A DNA stretch of 64,000 bases, taken from Desulfoluna sp942491485. Lineage in GTDB: Bacteria; Desulfobacterota; Desulfobacteria; Desulfobacterales; Desulfolunaceae. Under the pieces are notes generated by a model. That model saw only the letters and a program-made list of their open reading frames with translations. It had not been told where the DNA came from and did no database searches. The DNA is taken from positions 372,001 to 436,000 of the forward strand of contig CALOAX010000011.1 of the NCBI GenBank assembly GCA_942491485.1, read 5' to 3'. Of the stretch, positions 32,180 through 41,136 are shown in pieces. A program made the position numbers and the translations under genes. How positions within the stretch are numbered: the stretch's first letter is position 1; each line of letters opens with the position of its first letter.

Positions 32180-33684
32180 ACATCCTCTGCGTCCGCTGCG
32201 GTCATGGCAGGAAGCGTCACCGTGAAGGTGCTTCCCACACCGGAGCGGCTTGTCACATCAATGGTTCCTGAGAGTCCCTCCACCAGCTGGCGGACAATGG
32301 AAAGCCCAAGTCCCGTTCCTACGATAAACCTTCTTTTATCATCTTTGATCCGGTAGAACTTGTCAAAAATTTTCTCAAGGTGTTTTTCGTCAATCCCAAA
32401 CCCATCGTCTGCCACTGCCACGCTGAGCCCGCCCCCGTCTGTAACCGATGCGATGACCGTCACATGCCCCCCGCTGCCCGTGTACTTGATGGCATTGGTG
32501 ATCAGGTTCCCGTAGATACTCTCAAGGGCCGACGGGTCGGCATAAAGCATGGGAAGCCGCGTCTCCGGCAACTCGATGACAAGGGTCAGTCCCTGGGCCT
32601 GGGCGCGAACCTTTAAAAAGTCCACAATGCTCCGCAGCAGGTCTCCGGGGTCCACCTCACGGGGCTGAGAAAACTCCGCCCCCCCTTCGATACGCTGCAG
32701 GTCCAAAAGGTCGCCAATGAGAGCGATCAGGGCTCCTGCCTTGTCCCGGGCCCTTGAAACCAGCCCCCTGTTCTCTTCGCCCAGAAGCTCTCCAGCCTCC
32801 TCCTCCACCAGGGAGAGCTGCTCACAGATGGACGTGAGGGGAGATCTCAGCTCATGGGAGACCTTGGAGACAAATTCGGATTTCATCTGGTCAAAGGTTT
32901 TGAGATCGGTGATGTCGGTTAAGGTGACCACCGCTCCCAGGCACTCCCCTTCCGCCGAAAGCACATGCTGCCCCCTGGCCAGGCAAAAGCCATCGTCCGG
33001 CACCTGAAGCTCACAGGAGGGGATCTTGCCGTCGGTCATGAACACCCCGGTGGAGATGCTGTTGATCCAGAGGCAAAAATCAGAGTCCTCGATGTACCAG
33101 GAGATATGGCACTGGGACTCCATGATATGGTCTTTGGCAAAGAGGCGCTGAAACACCGAATTCATCAGCACCACCATGCCGTAGGCATTGGTCACCACAA
33201 CCCCGTTGGGCAAGGACTCCACAATGGCTGCGACCCGGCTCTTTTCCGTCCCCAGGTCCGCCAGGGTGCGTTCACGCTCCCGTTTCAGACTCTCGGCCCG
33301 TTGCACCACCCGGATATGAGAAAGGGCACGCTCGGCCACCAATCGGATCTGCTCCGGTTCAAAGGGCTTGGCGATGAAGTCATAGGCCCCGCGCTTCATG
33401 GCTGTGATGGCGGAATCCACGGTGGCAAAACCGGTTATGATGATCACAAGGACGGAAGGATCCGTCTCACGGATCATCGCCAGAACCTCCATGCCGTCCA
33501 TCCCGGGCATCTTCAGGTCAAGGAACACCACCAGGGGCCTTGCCTCGAGGAACACGGAAATGCCCTCGGTGCCGTCGGCAGCAATAAAAATCTCGCAGCC
33601 ACTTCGCGACAGAGAACGCCTGCACCCCTCCCGAATATCCTCTTCGTCATCAATGATCAAAAGCTTGACGGCATTTTCGTCCAT
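32176..33684 (-). CDS. Receiver-PAS-histidine kinase hybrid
   Basis: 502 aa from MDENAVKLLI. Receiver residues 5-120, phosphoacceptor D56 (VVFLDLKMPGMDG), T in VIIITGF, K in FIAKPFEP. A coiled-coil (ERERTLADLGTEKSRVAAI) leads to a PAS domain (SLPNGVVVTNAYGMVVLMNSVFQRLF). HisKA H-box KVSHELRSPLTSI. HATPase N box NLITNAIKYTG, G1 VADDGFGIDE, F box IFDKFYRI, G2 GTGLGLSIVRQL. No membrane segment, so cytosolic. A receiver at the N-terminus suggests that an upstream kinase feeds it. ATG at 33684 after GGGGAAGAGTCC. Cotranscribed with the 94-aa protein. Confidence 0.92.
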   Translation of the reverse strand: MDENAVKLLIIDDEEDIREGCRRSLSRSGCEIFIAADGTEGISVFLEARPLVVFLDLKMPGMDGMEVLAMIRETDPSVLVIIITGFATVDSAITAMKRGAYDFIAKPFEPEQIRLVAERALSHIRVVQRAESLKRERERTLADLGTEKSRVAAIVESLPNGVVVTNAYGMVVLMNSVFQRLFAKDHIMESQCHISWYIEDSDFCLWINSISTGVFMTDGKIPSCELQVPDDGFCLARGQHVLSAEGECLGAVVTLTDITDLKTFDQMKSEFVSKVSHELRSPLTSICEQLSLVEEEAGELLGEENRGLVSRARDKAGALIALIGDLLDLQRIEGGAEFSQPREVDPGDLLRSIVDFLKVRAQAQGLTLVIELPETRLPMLYADPSALESIYGNLITNAIKYTGSGGHVTVIASVTDGGGLSVAVADDGFGIDEKHLEKIFDKFYRIKDDKRRFIVGTGLGLSIVRQLVEGLSGTIDVTSRSGVGSTFTVTLPAMTAADAEDV

Positions 33685-33725
33685 GGACTCTTCCCCTGGA
33701 TAGTCATAATTCAAGTCAAGACCAT

Positions 33726-33779
33726 GCCTCCGGCGGCCCTGCCGGGGGCCAAACTTTTGAAAAGTTTGATAAACAGGTC
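33726..33779 (+). repeat. Tip repeat, type 1
   Basis: GCCTCCGGCGGCCCTGCCGG, AAACTTTTGAAAAGTTT, GATAAACAGGT. The tip faces the start of the hybrid kinase gene, 42 bp away. Confidence 0.9.
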
Positions 33780-33846
33780 TTAAATAACAGTCGCCTGATC
33801 TACCGATGTTGCAAATCGTATGCTTCTGGTTTAACGAGTGTACCGC

Positions 33847-33985
33847 CTCCTTTTCTCTCTGCACCCGCAGGGACTGAGAGAGAAGGAAACAGCAACCGGA
33901 ACGTTTTCGGGGCTCATTTCAAAAAGCGGCCCGTCGGAGGCTAAACGTTTGCCTGATCTAAAAGAATGGGTTTAACAAACAGGTC
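33847..33985 (-). repeat. Tip repeat, type 4 variant, with CAAACAGGT unit
   Basis: Hairpin CTCCTTTTCTCTCTG.../ CAGAGAGAA-like arm, AACCGGAACGTTTTCGGGGC, TTTCAAAAAGCGGCCCGTCG, GAGGC; then CCTGATCTAAAAGAATGGG and TTTAACAAACAGGT (33952-33985). Confidence 0.7.
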
Positions 33986-34019
33986 TTTAAAAAAAAGTGG
34001 GGTCAATCTAAAACCTAAG

Positions 34020-34102
34020 GCAAATGTGATTTGGCCTGAGGAACGAAGGACAAAGCCCATTTGCAACCTGCTTTCAAGGTGGCACACCTTGCCGCCGGAG
34101 GC
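34020..34102 (-). repeat. Tip repeat, type 2
   Basis: GCAAATGTGATTTGGCC...GGGCTTTGTCC-like inner hairpin, CATTTGC, CTTTCAAGGTGGCACACCTTG, tip CCGCCGGAGGC. It faces the stop of the PAS kinase gene, 18 bp away. Confidence 0.88.
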
Positions 34103-34120
34103 ATGTCTAAATATTTCGGA

Positions 34121-35587
34121 TTACGCCTTTTCATCCCGGCGGCATGGAATTTCCACCCGAAAGGTGGCCCCGGACCCTTCGTTGTTGAACGCGGTGATGG
34201 TTCCGCCATGGTTTTCCAGAATCCCGTAAGCAAGGCTCAAGCCCAGGCCCGTGCCTTCCCCGGCCTCTTTGGTGGTAAAAAACGGTTCAAAGATGCGCTC
34301 GAGGAGCTCGTCGGGAATACCGGTGCCCGTATCGGAGACCTCGGCAAAAACCCGTCCGCTCTCCACCACCCCGCTCCGAACGGTGAGAACGCCTTCGTTG
34401 CCCATGGCATCGGCGGCATTTAAGATGATGTTCATGAACATGTGGTTCATCTGCTGACCATCGGACGTCACCGGGGGAAGCGCCGGGTCAAGCTCGGACC
34501 GGATCTCGATGTTGTGGAATATGGTCTGGCTTTCCAGGAGGTAAAGGGTCCTTTGAATGGCCCGATTGATGTCCAGGGGGGACATCTCTCGTTGGGTTTG
34601 GCGCGTAAATTCAAGAAGTTCCCGCACCGTATCCCGGCACCTTGCGGCATCACGCAGGATCCGTTTGACGTCCTTCTGCGCCTCCTCGGGCAGCTCGTAC
34701 TCTTCCAGAAGGAGCCGAGCAAAAAGCAGGATCCCCCCTAAGGGATTGTTGATCTGGTGGGCCACGCCTGCGGCCAGTTTGCCAAGGGAGGACATCTTCT
34801 CGGCCTGGAGAAGCTGCACCTGGGTCCCCTTGAGCTCCTCTTCCATGCGAAGGGCTTCGCGCATGTCCCGAAAAAAACCAATGGTGGCAACCTCTGTCCC
34901 CTCTTCATAGACGATGGCCGCATCCAGGTTGATGGGCACGCACTGGCCGTTCTTGTTCATGCCGTCCACCCGAAGGGCTTTGACCTTGCCTTCCCCCCCA
35001 TGATCATTCCCACGCATCTTTTTCATGATCTCTTCGGCCACGCCCGGGGGGTAGACCTTCCGGATATCCATCCCCGCTTCGGCCTCTTCCACGGAAAACC
35101 CGCAGATATCCGACGCCACATCGTTGAAAATCAGGATGCGGCCCTTCATATCGGCGGCGATCACACCGTCCACTGCGCTGTTGATGAGATTTTTTAAAAA
35201 GGCGTTGGAGCGCGTGAGGTTCTCTTCCATCTCTTCATAGGAGGAGACGTCGTAGTCCAGCAGAACCACGTAGGATATTTCGTCCCCGCTGTAGAGGGGG
35301 TAGGCATAGTGGCAGGCTTCTCGACGCGTCTTGCCATCGACGGTTTCCACTTGCCTGGCGGCGCGCTTGCCTGTGCGAAGGACCTCGATTGCGAGGCAGG
35401 GACTGCAGGGGAGGTCCTGCCTGTAGAGGAGTTCGTGGCAGGTGCGGCCCATGCACTGTTTCCCCATGCGCCTGGATCCGGGACGAAAATTGGTGGCGAT
35501 CACCCTTAAGTCCCGCGAAACCAGCATCAGATTCCGCTTCTCCTCCTCCACCGCGTGAATTGTTCCATCCCGCTTATCCGGATACAC
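34121..35587 (-). CDS. Sensor histidine kinase with Cys-rich PAS and second PAS domain
   Basis: 488 aa. The first PAS-like domain carries four cysteines (GKQCMGRTCHELLYRQDLPC, then SPC) in a pattern common in Desulfobacterota sensors, possibly binding a metal or acting as a redox switch. The second PAS is at residues 125-250 (LINSAVDGVIAADMKGRILIFNDVA). H-box AAGVAHQINNPLGGILLFA. HATPase N box MFMNIILNAADAMG, G1 DTGTGIP, F FEPFFTTKEAGEG, G2 GTGLGLSLAYG. No membrane segment. It has no adjacent regulator; the receiver-bearing kinase downstream (32176-33684) could be its partner, though repeats separate them. Start at 35587 uncertain by a few codons. Confidence 0.9.
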   Translation of the reverse strand: MYPDKRDGTIHAVEEEKRNLMLVSRDLRVIATNFRPGSRRMGKQCMGRTCHELLYRQDLPCSPCLAIEVLRTGKRAARQVETVDGKTRREACHYAYPLYSGDEISYVVLLDYDVSSYEEMEENLTRSNAFLKNLINSAVDGVIAADMKGRILIFNDVASDICGFSVEEAEAGMDIRKVYPPGVAEEIMKKMRGNDHGGEGKVKALRVDGMNKNGQCVPINLDAAIVYEEGTEVATIGFFRDMREALRMEEELKGTQVQLLQAEKMSSLGKLAAGVAHQINNPLGGILLFARLLLEEYELPEEAQKDVKRILRDAARCRDTVRELLEFTRQTQREMSPLDINRAIQRTLYLLESQTIFHNIEIRSELDPALPPVTSDGQQMNHMFMNIILNAADAMGNEGVLTVRSGVVESGRVFAEVSDTGTGIPDELLERIFEPFFTTKEAGEGTGLGLSLAYGILENHGGTITAFNNEGSGATFRVEIPCRRDEKA

Positions 35588-35824
35588 AAAAGGGCTCCTT
35601 CATATGTGGCGTTTGAGGAAATCATCGCCCGAAGCACGTTGCAACACCCCAAAGGGGCTACTTGCATGGGCAACGACGATATCACATAGACACAACTCCG
35701 CTTGCTGGACTTTACTTGAGAGGCATCATGAAAAAGGCCGCGTACAACGGTTATCCTATTGCAACGCGGCCTCAGACACAAACCAGGGTGATGACTGCAT
35801 CATCACAACATCGATCAACACATC

Positions 35825-36751
35825 TTACTCTACGACGGGACGGGGAAGCACTCCGGCGCGCTCGGCGATCTCGGGAACCTTGTGCTCCCATTCGATGGCC
35901 ATGAGGTGAATCCCGGAGACCCCTTTCATCTCCTTGAACTCTTCGATCTGCTCGCAGGCGATCTTGATGCCCTCTTCGGCCACCTTGCCTTTTTCCGCAC
36001 CCTGGAGTCGTTTGATCACATCATCGGGCACTTCGATACCGGGTACCTTGTTCTTCATGTATTTGGCCATACCCACGCTCTTCATGGGGGTGATGCCGGG
36101 AAGAATGTAGACCTTCTCGGTGAGGCCCATGTCCACGGCCTGCTTCATCCACTCACGCATCTTGTCCATGTTGTAGACGCACTGGGTCTGGATAAAATCC
36201 ACCCCAGCCTCCACTTTCTTGGCAAGGCGATGGATGCGCCACTCAAAGGGATCGGCAAAGGGGTTGGCCGCGGCGCCGATGAACATCTTGGGAGGCCCGT
36301 CGATCTCTTCCCCGGAGAGGAACGTGCCTTCGTCACGCATCTGCCGAACGGTGTTGATGAGCTGAATGGAGTCAATATCAAAAACACCCTTGGCGTTGGG
36401 ATGGTCGCCAAACATCTGATGGTCGCCCGTGAGGCAGAGCATGTTGCGGATGCCCATGGCAGAGGCGCCGAGAATATCCGCCTGCATGGCCAGTCGGTTT
36501 CGGTCCCGGCACACCATCTGGTAGTTGGGCTCCAAGCCCATCTCGTTGACCAGCATGGCAGCGGCCCAGCTGGACATACGCACCATGGCGGTCTGGTTGT
36601 CGGTGATGTTCACCGCATCCACATAGCCAATCAGATGCTGGGCCTTCTCCTTGACATGCTCGATGTTGGACCCGCGTGGGGGACCCAGCTCGCCGGTAAA
36701 AGCAAAGTGTCCTGCTGCGAGAATTTTTTCAAGATTGCTTCCTGATTTCAT
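35825..36751 (-). CDS. metF: 5,10-methylenetetrahydrofolate reductase, MetF-type
   Basis: 308 aa. FAD-binding TIM barrel of the MetF family: the opening FAFTGELGPPRGSN, then VDAVNITDNQTAMVRMS, VCRDRNRLAMQADILGA, NMLCLTGDH (conserved LTGD), QTQCVYNMDKM (Q in the active site) and YILPGITPMKSVGMAKYM. It interconverts methylene-THF and methyl-THF. It is the last gene of a five-gene operon with metV, an HdrC-like ferredoxin, a NarI-like membrane protein and a tetraheme cytochrome c. That context points to the Wood-Ljungdahl methyl branch rather than methionine synthesis alone. ATG at 36751. Confidence 0.93.
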   Translation of the reverse strand: MKSGSNLEKILAAGHFAFTGELGPPRGSNIEHVKEKAQHLIGYVDAVNITDNQTAMVRMSSWAAAMLVNEMGLEPNYQMVCRDRNRLAMQADILGASAMGIRNMLCLTGDHQMFGDHPNAKGVFDIDSIQLINTVRQMRDEGTFLSGEEIDGPPKMFIGAAANPFADPFEWRIHRLAKKVEAGVDFIQTQCVYNMDKMREWMKQAVDMGLTEKVYILPGITPMKSVGMAKYMKNKVPGIEVPDDVIKRLQGAEKGKVAEEGIKIACEQIEEFKEMKGVSGIHLMAIEWEHKVPEIAERAGVLPRPVVE

Positions 36752-36860
36752 ATCGGCACATTCCTTCGCTGTTTTATGTTTGACGGTTTCGCGAGGAGCG
36801 TTCACCTGACCGTCATGTTTTTGATTTCGAGGTACGGAACAGCCCAATACCGAAGTTCAT

Positions 36861-37259
36861 TTACCCTGCGTGTATCTGTTCTTTCTCAAAGTCGGGAAAG
36901 ACCCCCTGCTCACGGCAGATGGTGCGGGCAAAAGCGAGCATCTCCGGGATATCGATGCCAAAGGGGCAGTAGCACCTCGTGCAGAGCACGCATCGTTCCC
37001 AGACCACATCGCGGATATCCAGGAGGGTGGAGCGATCCACCATCCCCTTCTTTTTGTAGAGCACCCCAATGGAGTTAATGAACTTGTAGGAGGGCATGTA
37101 GGTCGGGTCGTTGTCTCGGGCGTTGAAGAGAAAGCAGCTCTCGGCGCAAAGGGTGCAATGGGCACAGGCGGCCAGAGAGAGCTTCATCTTTGCCTTTCGG
37201 CTGTCGAGCCGTTTTTTGATCCGGTCGGTATCGACCCCGGCTGTATTTTTCTTGAACAT
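36861..37259 (-). CDS. HdrC-like 4Fe-4S protein
   Basis: 132 aa. Two cysteine motifs: CAHCTLCAESC (CX2CX2CX3C) and CVLCTRCYCPFGI (CX2CX2C then CP after one residue, tighter than the usual three). Ferredoxin-type HdrC proteins carry two 4Fe-4S clusters and pass electrons between a membrane cytochrome b and a soluble partner. Followed 109 bp on by metF and preceded 38 bp by the NarI-like gene. The likely role is electron transfer between the membrane subunit and MetF/MetV. ATG at 37259; an upstream ATG in frame lies inside the previous gene. Confidence 0.85.
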   Translation of the reverse strand: MFKKNTAGVDTDRIKKRLDSRKAKMKLSLAACAHCTLCAESCFLFNARDNDPTYMPSYKFINSIGVLYKKKGMVDRSTLLDIRDVVWERCVLCTRCYCPFGIDIPEMLAFARTICREQGVFPDFEKEQIHAG

Positions 37260-37297
37260 GTCGACTCTCCGTATGGAAGACAGCCCCTGTAAAAGGG

Positions 37298-37957
37298 CTA
37301 CCAGTTTCTGTTGCCGCTGCCCAGAGCCCACTCGCCCTTGACGGTAAAGCGTACCGCAAAGAAGAAGACCATGTGGACAAATTTGGTAAAGGGCGCAAGG
37401 ATAAGCATCGCTTCACCGGCCAGGATATGCAGAACGATCATCAGCTTGTAATCGAAGATCTGATGATACGCGAGAAACCCTGTAATAAAAGGCGCCGTGG
37501 CCAGAAGCAGCATCAGGAAGTCGATGCCGCTTGTGATGATCCTCACCCGCTCGAGAAAGAGCCTGCGGTAGAGAAAGTAAAGGCCGCAGAGAAGAAAAAT
37601 CACGGTAAGCGTATCGGAGGTCTTTTCGCTGAAGGAGAACAGCGAAAATCCGATGGCCCGCTCAATCAGGATGTTGTGCCCGAGAAGAAACAGCGGCACC
37701 ACGATGAGGCAGACGTGAAAGACCGAGGTCACGATGATCATCCCCGGACTGGTTTTAAAGATAGAGAGCTTCAGGGCATAAAGAAGCCCCCCGGCCCCCG
37801 CAGGCGGTTCTTCCTTCGCCAGCCCGGCCGGACGCTTCAATTTCGGCTCATCAACGGTTCTGGAGAGGGCCAGAAACCGGAACACCTGCCAGATGATGCC
37901 TCCGAAGAAGATCGCAATGGAGATCCAGACCATCGGACCCCTTATAAAATCGTACAT
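37298..37957 (-). CDS. NarI/HdrE-like membrane cytochrome b subunit
   Basis: 219 aa with about five membrane helices: MVWISIAIFFGGIIWQVFRFL, GMIIVTSVFHVCLIVVPLF, TLTVIFLLCGLYFLYRRL, GIDFLMLLLATAPFITGFLA and LAGEAMLILAPFTKFVHMVF. Histidines suited to heme b lie in the helices (VFHVCL, HNIL, AYHQIF, VLHILAGE, KFVHM), as in NarI, DsrM and HdrE. It should oxidise or reduce menaquinol and exchange electrons with the HdrC-like protein. Placed between metV and the HdrC-like gene on one operon. Confidence 0.85.
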   Translation of the reverse strand: MYDFIRGPMVWISIAIFFGGIIWQVFRFLALSRTVDEPKLKRPAGLAKEEPPAGAGGLLYALKLSIFKTSPGMIIVTSVFHVCLIVVPLFLLGHNILIERAIGFSLFSFSEKTSDTLTVIFLLCGLYFLYRRLFLERVRIITSGIDFLMLLLATAPFITGFLAYHQIFDYKLMIVLHILAGEAMLILAPFTKFVHMVFFFAVRFTVKGEWALGSGNRNW

Positions 37958-38043
37958 GAGAGCCCCACTTTCCTTTTCAATGGGTTGACGTCTGCGTGAA
38001 AAGGCACTGCCTTTTCAGCGGTCACCGGAGCAGGTAATGCGTC

Positions 38044-38064
38044 ACCGGCCCGCAGGCCGGAGGC
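38044..38064 (-). repeat. Short tip-like hairpin inside the metV operon
   Basis: ACCGGCCCGCAGGCCGGAGG followed by C: CCGGCC / GGCCGG stem with a tip end GCCGGAGGC. It lies between metV and the NarI-like gene. Confidence 0.5.
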
Positions 38065-38084
38065 TCCTTTCGGACACCACGGCA

Positions 38085-38756
38085 TCACTTGTAGTAACGC
38101 TTCTCGTACTTCGGCTGAACCACGGTGCGTTGCAACTGATTCTGCCACTGCATCACGCTCTGAAGCTTCAGGATATCGTCCAGGCGATCCTGGGCTTTAA
38201 GTCTCTCGTAGATGTCGAGCCACGCACAGGGAATCTCCTGGCTCACCTCGCACATGCTGTTGTTGGTGCCGCCACAGGGACCGTTAAAGAGGCCTTTGGC
38301 GCAACGGGTCACAGGGCAGATACCGCCGGTGTATGCCAGAACGCACTCACCGCAGGCGCGGCATTTCTCTTCATACATCCCCAGGCCCCGGTCCACCCCG
38401 ATAAAGACGGTGTTGACGGCAGGGAAAACGGGTTTGTCAGGGTATCGCTCTGCCATGAGCTGCACACCTGCGCCGCAAGCCATGGAGAGAATGCAGTCAT
38501 ACCCCTCGGCAATGTCATCCATGTCCTGGATCAGGTCCATGTTGCACTGCCGTTCCACCGTGTAATTGCCCAATTGTTTGGAGGTGCCGCTCTCCTTGAG
38601 CTTCAGCTCGAGCTCGGCGTTGAGTTCGTAGACCTCCCGCTGCCCACCGGCCAGGCAGACCGATACGCAACCGCCGCATCCAACGGTCAGCACCTTGCCG
38701 TAAGCGGATATGGCATCTGCGATCTCTTCCAACGGTTTTCTCTTGGCTTTAACCAC
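38085..38756 (-). CDS. metV: MetV: methylenetetrahydrofolate reductase partner, zinc/Fe-S protein
   Basis: 223 aa. Cysteine-rich MetV family. The N-terminal motif is VGCGGCVSVCLAGG (C27, C30, C34). A central CNMDLIQDMDDIAEGYDCIL and SMACGAGVQLMAERYP follow. The C-terminal cluster region is EEKCRACGECVLAYTGGICP, VTRCAKGLFNGPCGG and SMCEV. In acetogens MetV forms a complex with MetF and is needed for activity. Here metV and metF flank the membrane and HdrC-like genes. ATG at 38756 after GGGAGGGAATC. Confidence 0.9.
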   Translation of the reverse strand: MVKAKRKPLEEIADAISAYGKVLTVGCGGCVSVCLAGGQREVYELNAELELKLKESGTSKQLGNYTVERQCNMDLIQDMDDIAEGYDCILSMACGAGVQLMAERYPDKPVFPAVNTVFIGVDRGLGMYEEKCRACGECVLAYTGGICPVTRCAKGLFNGPCGGTNNSMCEVSQEIPCAWLDIYERLKAQDRLDDILKLQSVMQWQNQLQRTVVQPKYEKRYYK

Positions 38757-38839
38757 GATTCCCTCCCATTATAAGTTATCTCAACCCCATCCCCCGGGAT
38801 AAGGGTATCATCTGTTTCTTCTTCACGTGTAAGCTGCGG

Positions 38840-39280
38840 CTACTCGTCGGCGTCTGCCGCGTCTGAATGGGCCGGCTTCACATGACACTCTCCGCACATC
38901 ACGGGCCCTGCTTTTTCCGTCTCATGGCAGGTGATGCACTGATTGTGGTAAGCGTCCATGGGACCGATTTTCGCTTTTTCCCCGTGGCAGGACACGCAGG
39001 AGAGCTCGCTGAGGTCCTCGCGGTTCATGCTGTTCAGCTCAATGGGCTCATCCGGCTCCGTCTCGGAGAGAAGCCCCTCATCCAGGACGTTCTCGCCGTC
39101 CTGAAAGTCGTGATGGCAGGAGAGGCAGTCATCGGCAACGTCAAAGTGCATCTCATGTGGAAAGGAGACCGAAGGCCTCTGCTTCGCACCCGCCTCCACC
39201 GCCCCGGCAGACAACATCACCGGCAGGACAGCCAGAATGGCGAGTACGAAAAAGGACATTACGCAAGATCGTGTTCTCAT
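38840..39280 (-). CDS. Tetraheme cytochrome c (class III type), exported
   Basis: 146 aa from MRTRSCVMSFFVLAILAVLP. The signal peptide has a cleavage site near AGAVEAGA. Four CXXCH heme motifs: CLSCHH, CVSCHG, CITCHE and CGECHV, with extra His residues (FPHEMHFD, AYHNQ) as distal ligands. It is a periplasmic cytochrome c3-like carrier, 83 bp upstream of metV on the same strand. It would connect the periplasmic redox pool with the membrane subunit of the metV/metF operon. Confidence 0.9.
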   Translation of the reverse strand: MRTRSCVMSFFVLAILAVLPVMLSAGAVEAGAKQRPSVSFPHEMHFDVADDCLSCHHDFQDGENVLDEGLLSETEPDEPIELNSMNREDLSELSCVSCHGEKAKIGPMDAYHNQCITCHETEKAGPVMCGECHVKPAHSDAADADE

Positions 39281-40382
39281 TTTATCCATGGGGTTGTCAC
39301 ACTCCTCGCAGATATGGATGAACATAGAGATGATGACTGAAATCCCTTCCAGCCATCACAACCGGGTGTCATCAAAGGTAGAAATGAAGATAAAGAGGGC
39401 GTGCGGTTCGTGACCTGACTCGTTACTGGTGATGCATGGAACGTCACATGTGTACGCCGTTCATCCTGAAATACGCCTATCAGACACGTGATACTCTCTT
39501 TACGCAAATTGACTTGCAATGTCAAGTAACTATAAAACTCAACTTTTGTTTTCTTCTTAGCCAATTTGAAAAAGCCCTTAGAATAAGGGTTAACCTTAAA
39601 TTATTCGCACTTTCATGACCAAAGGAACACCCAAACAAATAGCTAAACACTTATCTCTACCTGCCACGTTTCCCGTCATGATTCTGCAGGATACCGAACC
39701 GTCTGAGCAAGGACCTGGGGGATCACCTCAGGCGATCAATTTGATACGATCGGTTGAAAAACGGCGCCCATTATAGCCCCAAACCAAATTTTTTCAATCG
39801 GACAATCTTTCCGGCGGCCAGATTTCAGGTCCTCAAGCCAGTCCTGAAGAGGTATTCGTGGACACAGAGGCACTCCTGACGGGTGATGTGTCAACAGCCC
39901 ACCCTCGACATCTCATCGTTTTCCCAACAGATAATGCAAGCGGCCCTCAAGCCCGACACCTGTGCCCCTCCCCCACACGGCCCTGTGATCCATATCACTC
40001 GAAATTCACACAAGATTTCAACTTTACGCGACTCTTCCAACGAAACCGTTTTTCATGTTGACATCAATTGATCTGCTTTCCTATAATTTCTCTGTTTGCA
40101 GGTGCAGGATGGCATCAATGGACACTGCGTCCCCTTTGGTTCGATGTAAAAACCAATGGTTACCCCCCAACGCCTCGACACAACCGCATAAAGCCGGTTG
40201 CGTCCCCATCGTCTGCGACGATCCTTCCGGGAGCCTCCGGAAGTAATTTAATGAACCTGTAAGCTGCCACACACCGAACGCTTCGCCTTGGCGCCTCATC
40301 TATACCGCCATCGGTGGACCCGTTGTGTGGCCCGTTACAAAGCAGTCATATTAATGATTCAGACAAATCTAAGGAACCCAAC
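39281..40382. other. 1.1 kb without a recognised gene, divergent promoter region
   Basis: It separates the minus-strand cytochrome operon from the plus-strand lipoprotein operon, so it must hold both promoters. A small hairpin CCCTTAGAATAAGGG lies at about 39574. Short open frames (for example 39858-40061) show no family features or good ribosome binding sites. No repeats of the tip family are seen here. Confidence 0.6.
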
Positions 40383-40985
40383 ATGAAAAAAAGTGCACTT
40401 CTCATCGCATTCGTTCTGCTTGCTCTTCTGGCGGGATGCCAGACCATGTCCACCAACCGGGTTGAGTCCGACGAAATCACCGATGTGGGGGACAAGTGGA
40501 ACGACACCGATTCACGCCTTGTGGCCGACGAGATGATCAACGATGTCCTTTCCCGCCCCTGGCTCACTCAATTTTACAAGGCCAATGGCGACAAGAACCC
40601 TGTGGTCATCATCGGCTCTGTCAAAAACAGAAGCCACGAGCATATCAACGTAAAAACCTTCGTCCGGAACCTTGAAAGAGCCCTCCTCAACTCCGGACAG
40701 GTGCAGTTTGTGGCCAGCAGCGGCGAGCGTGACGCTATCCGTGATGAGCGCCTGGACCAGGCCTCCTACGCCTCGGAAGAGACCGCCAAATCCGCAGGCC
40801 ATGAGGTCGGCGCCGATTACATGCTCCAGGGGGAACTCAACAGCATCGTCAACAAAGACGGGGGCAAGTCCGTTCGTTTCTATCAGGTAAACCTCACCCT
40901 CATCGACCTGGAGAAAAACCAGAAAGTATGGATTGGTGAGAAGCAGATCAAAAAGCTGATCAAGCAGAGCCGTTTCAAGTTCTGA
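40383..40985 (+). CDS. LpoB-like lipoprotein (penicillin-binding-protein activator family)
   Basis: 200 aa. Lipoprotein signal MKKSALLIAFVLLALLAGC with lipobox LLAGC. The mature part follows the LpoB fold (PF13036-like): DSRLVADEMINDVLSRPWL, PVVIIGSVKNRSHEHINVKT, FVRNLERALLNSGQVQFV, then VGADYMLQGELNSIV and a closing IDLEKNQKVWIGEKQIKK. In enterobacteria LpoB activates PBP1B from the outer membrane; in other phyla the family is uncharacterised. First gene of a three-lipoprotein operon; the others are at 41137 and 42526. Confidence 0.88.
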   Translation: MKKSALLIAFVLLALLAGCQTMSTNRVESDEITDVGDKWNDTDSRLVADEMINDVLSRPWLTQFYKANGDKNPVVIIGSVKNRSHEHINVKTFVRNLERALLNSGQVQFVASSGERDAIRDERLDQASYASEETAKSAGHEVGADYMLQGELNSIVNKDGGKSVRFYQVNLTLIDLEKNQKVWIGEKQIKKLIKQSRFKF

Positions 40986-41136
40986 TTTAACGGCCCAGAA
41001 GGCATTGCCAATTGACGGAGAATCGCCCGGTGCCCATGAGGGTCCGGGCGGCTTTCCGGCGGCTCCATTCCCTGTCAGGCCGGAGACCCGGCCAGATACT
41101 CCGTAACACGGAACTCATGAGGAAGGTGTGACCCCC

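Noticed and set aside
39858..40262. Several 60-70-codon frames upstream of the LpoB-like gene
   Set aside because: Overlapping frames, no ribosome binding sites, low-complexity content.
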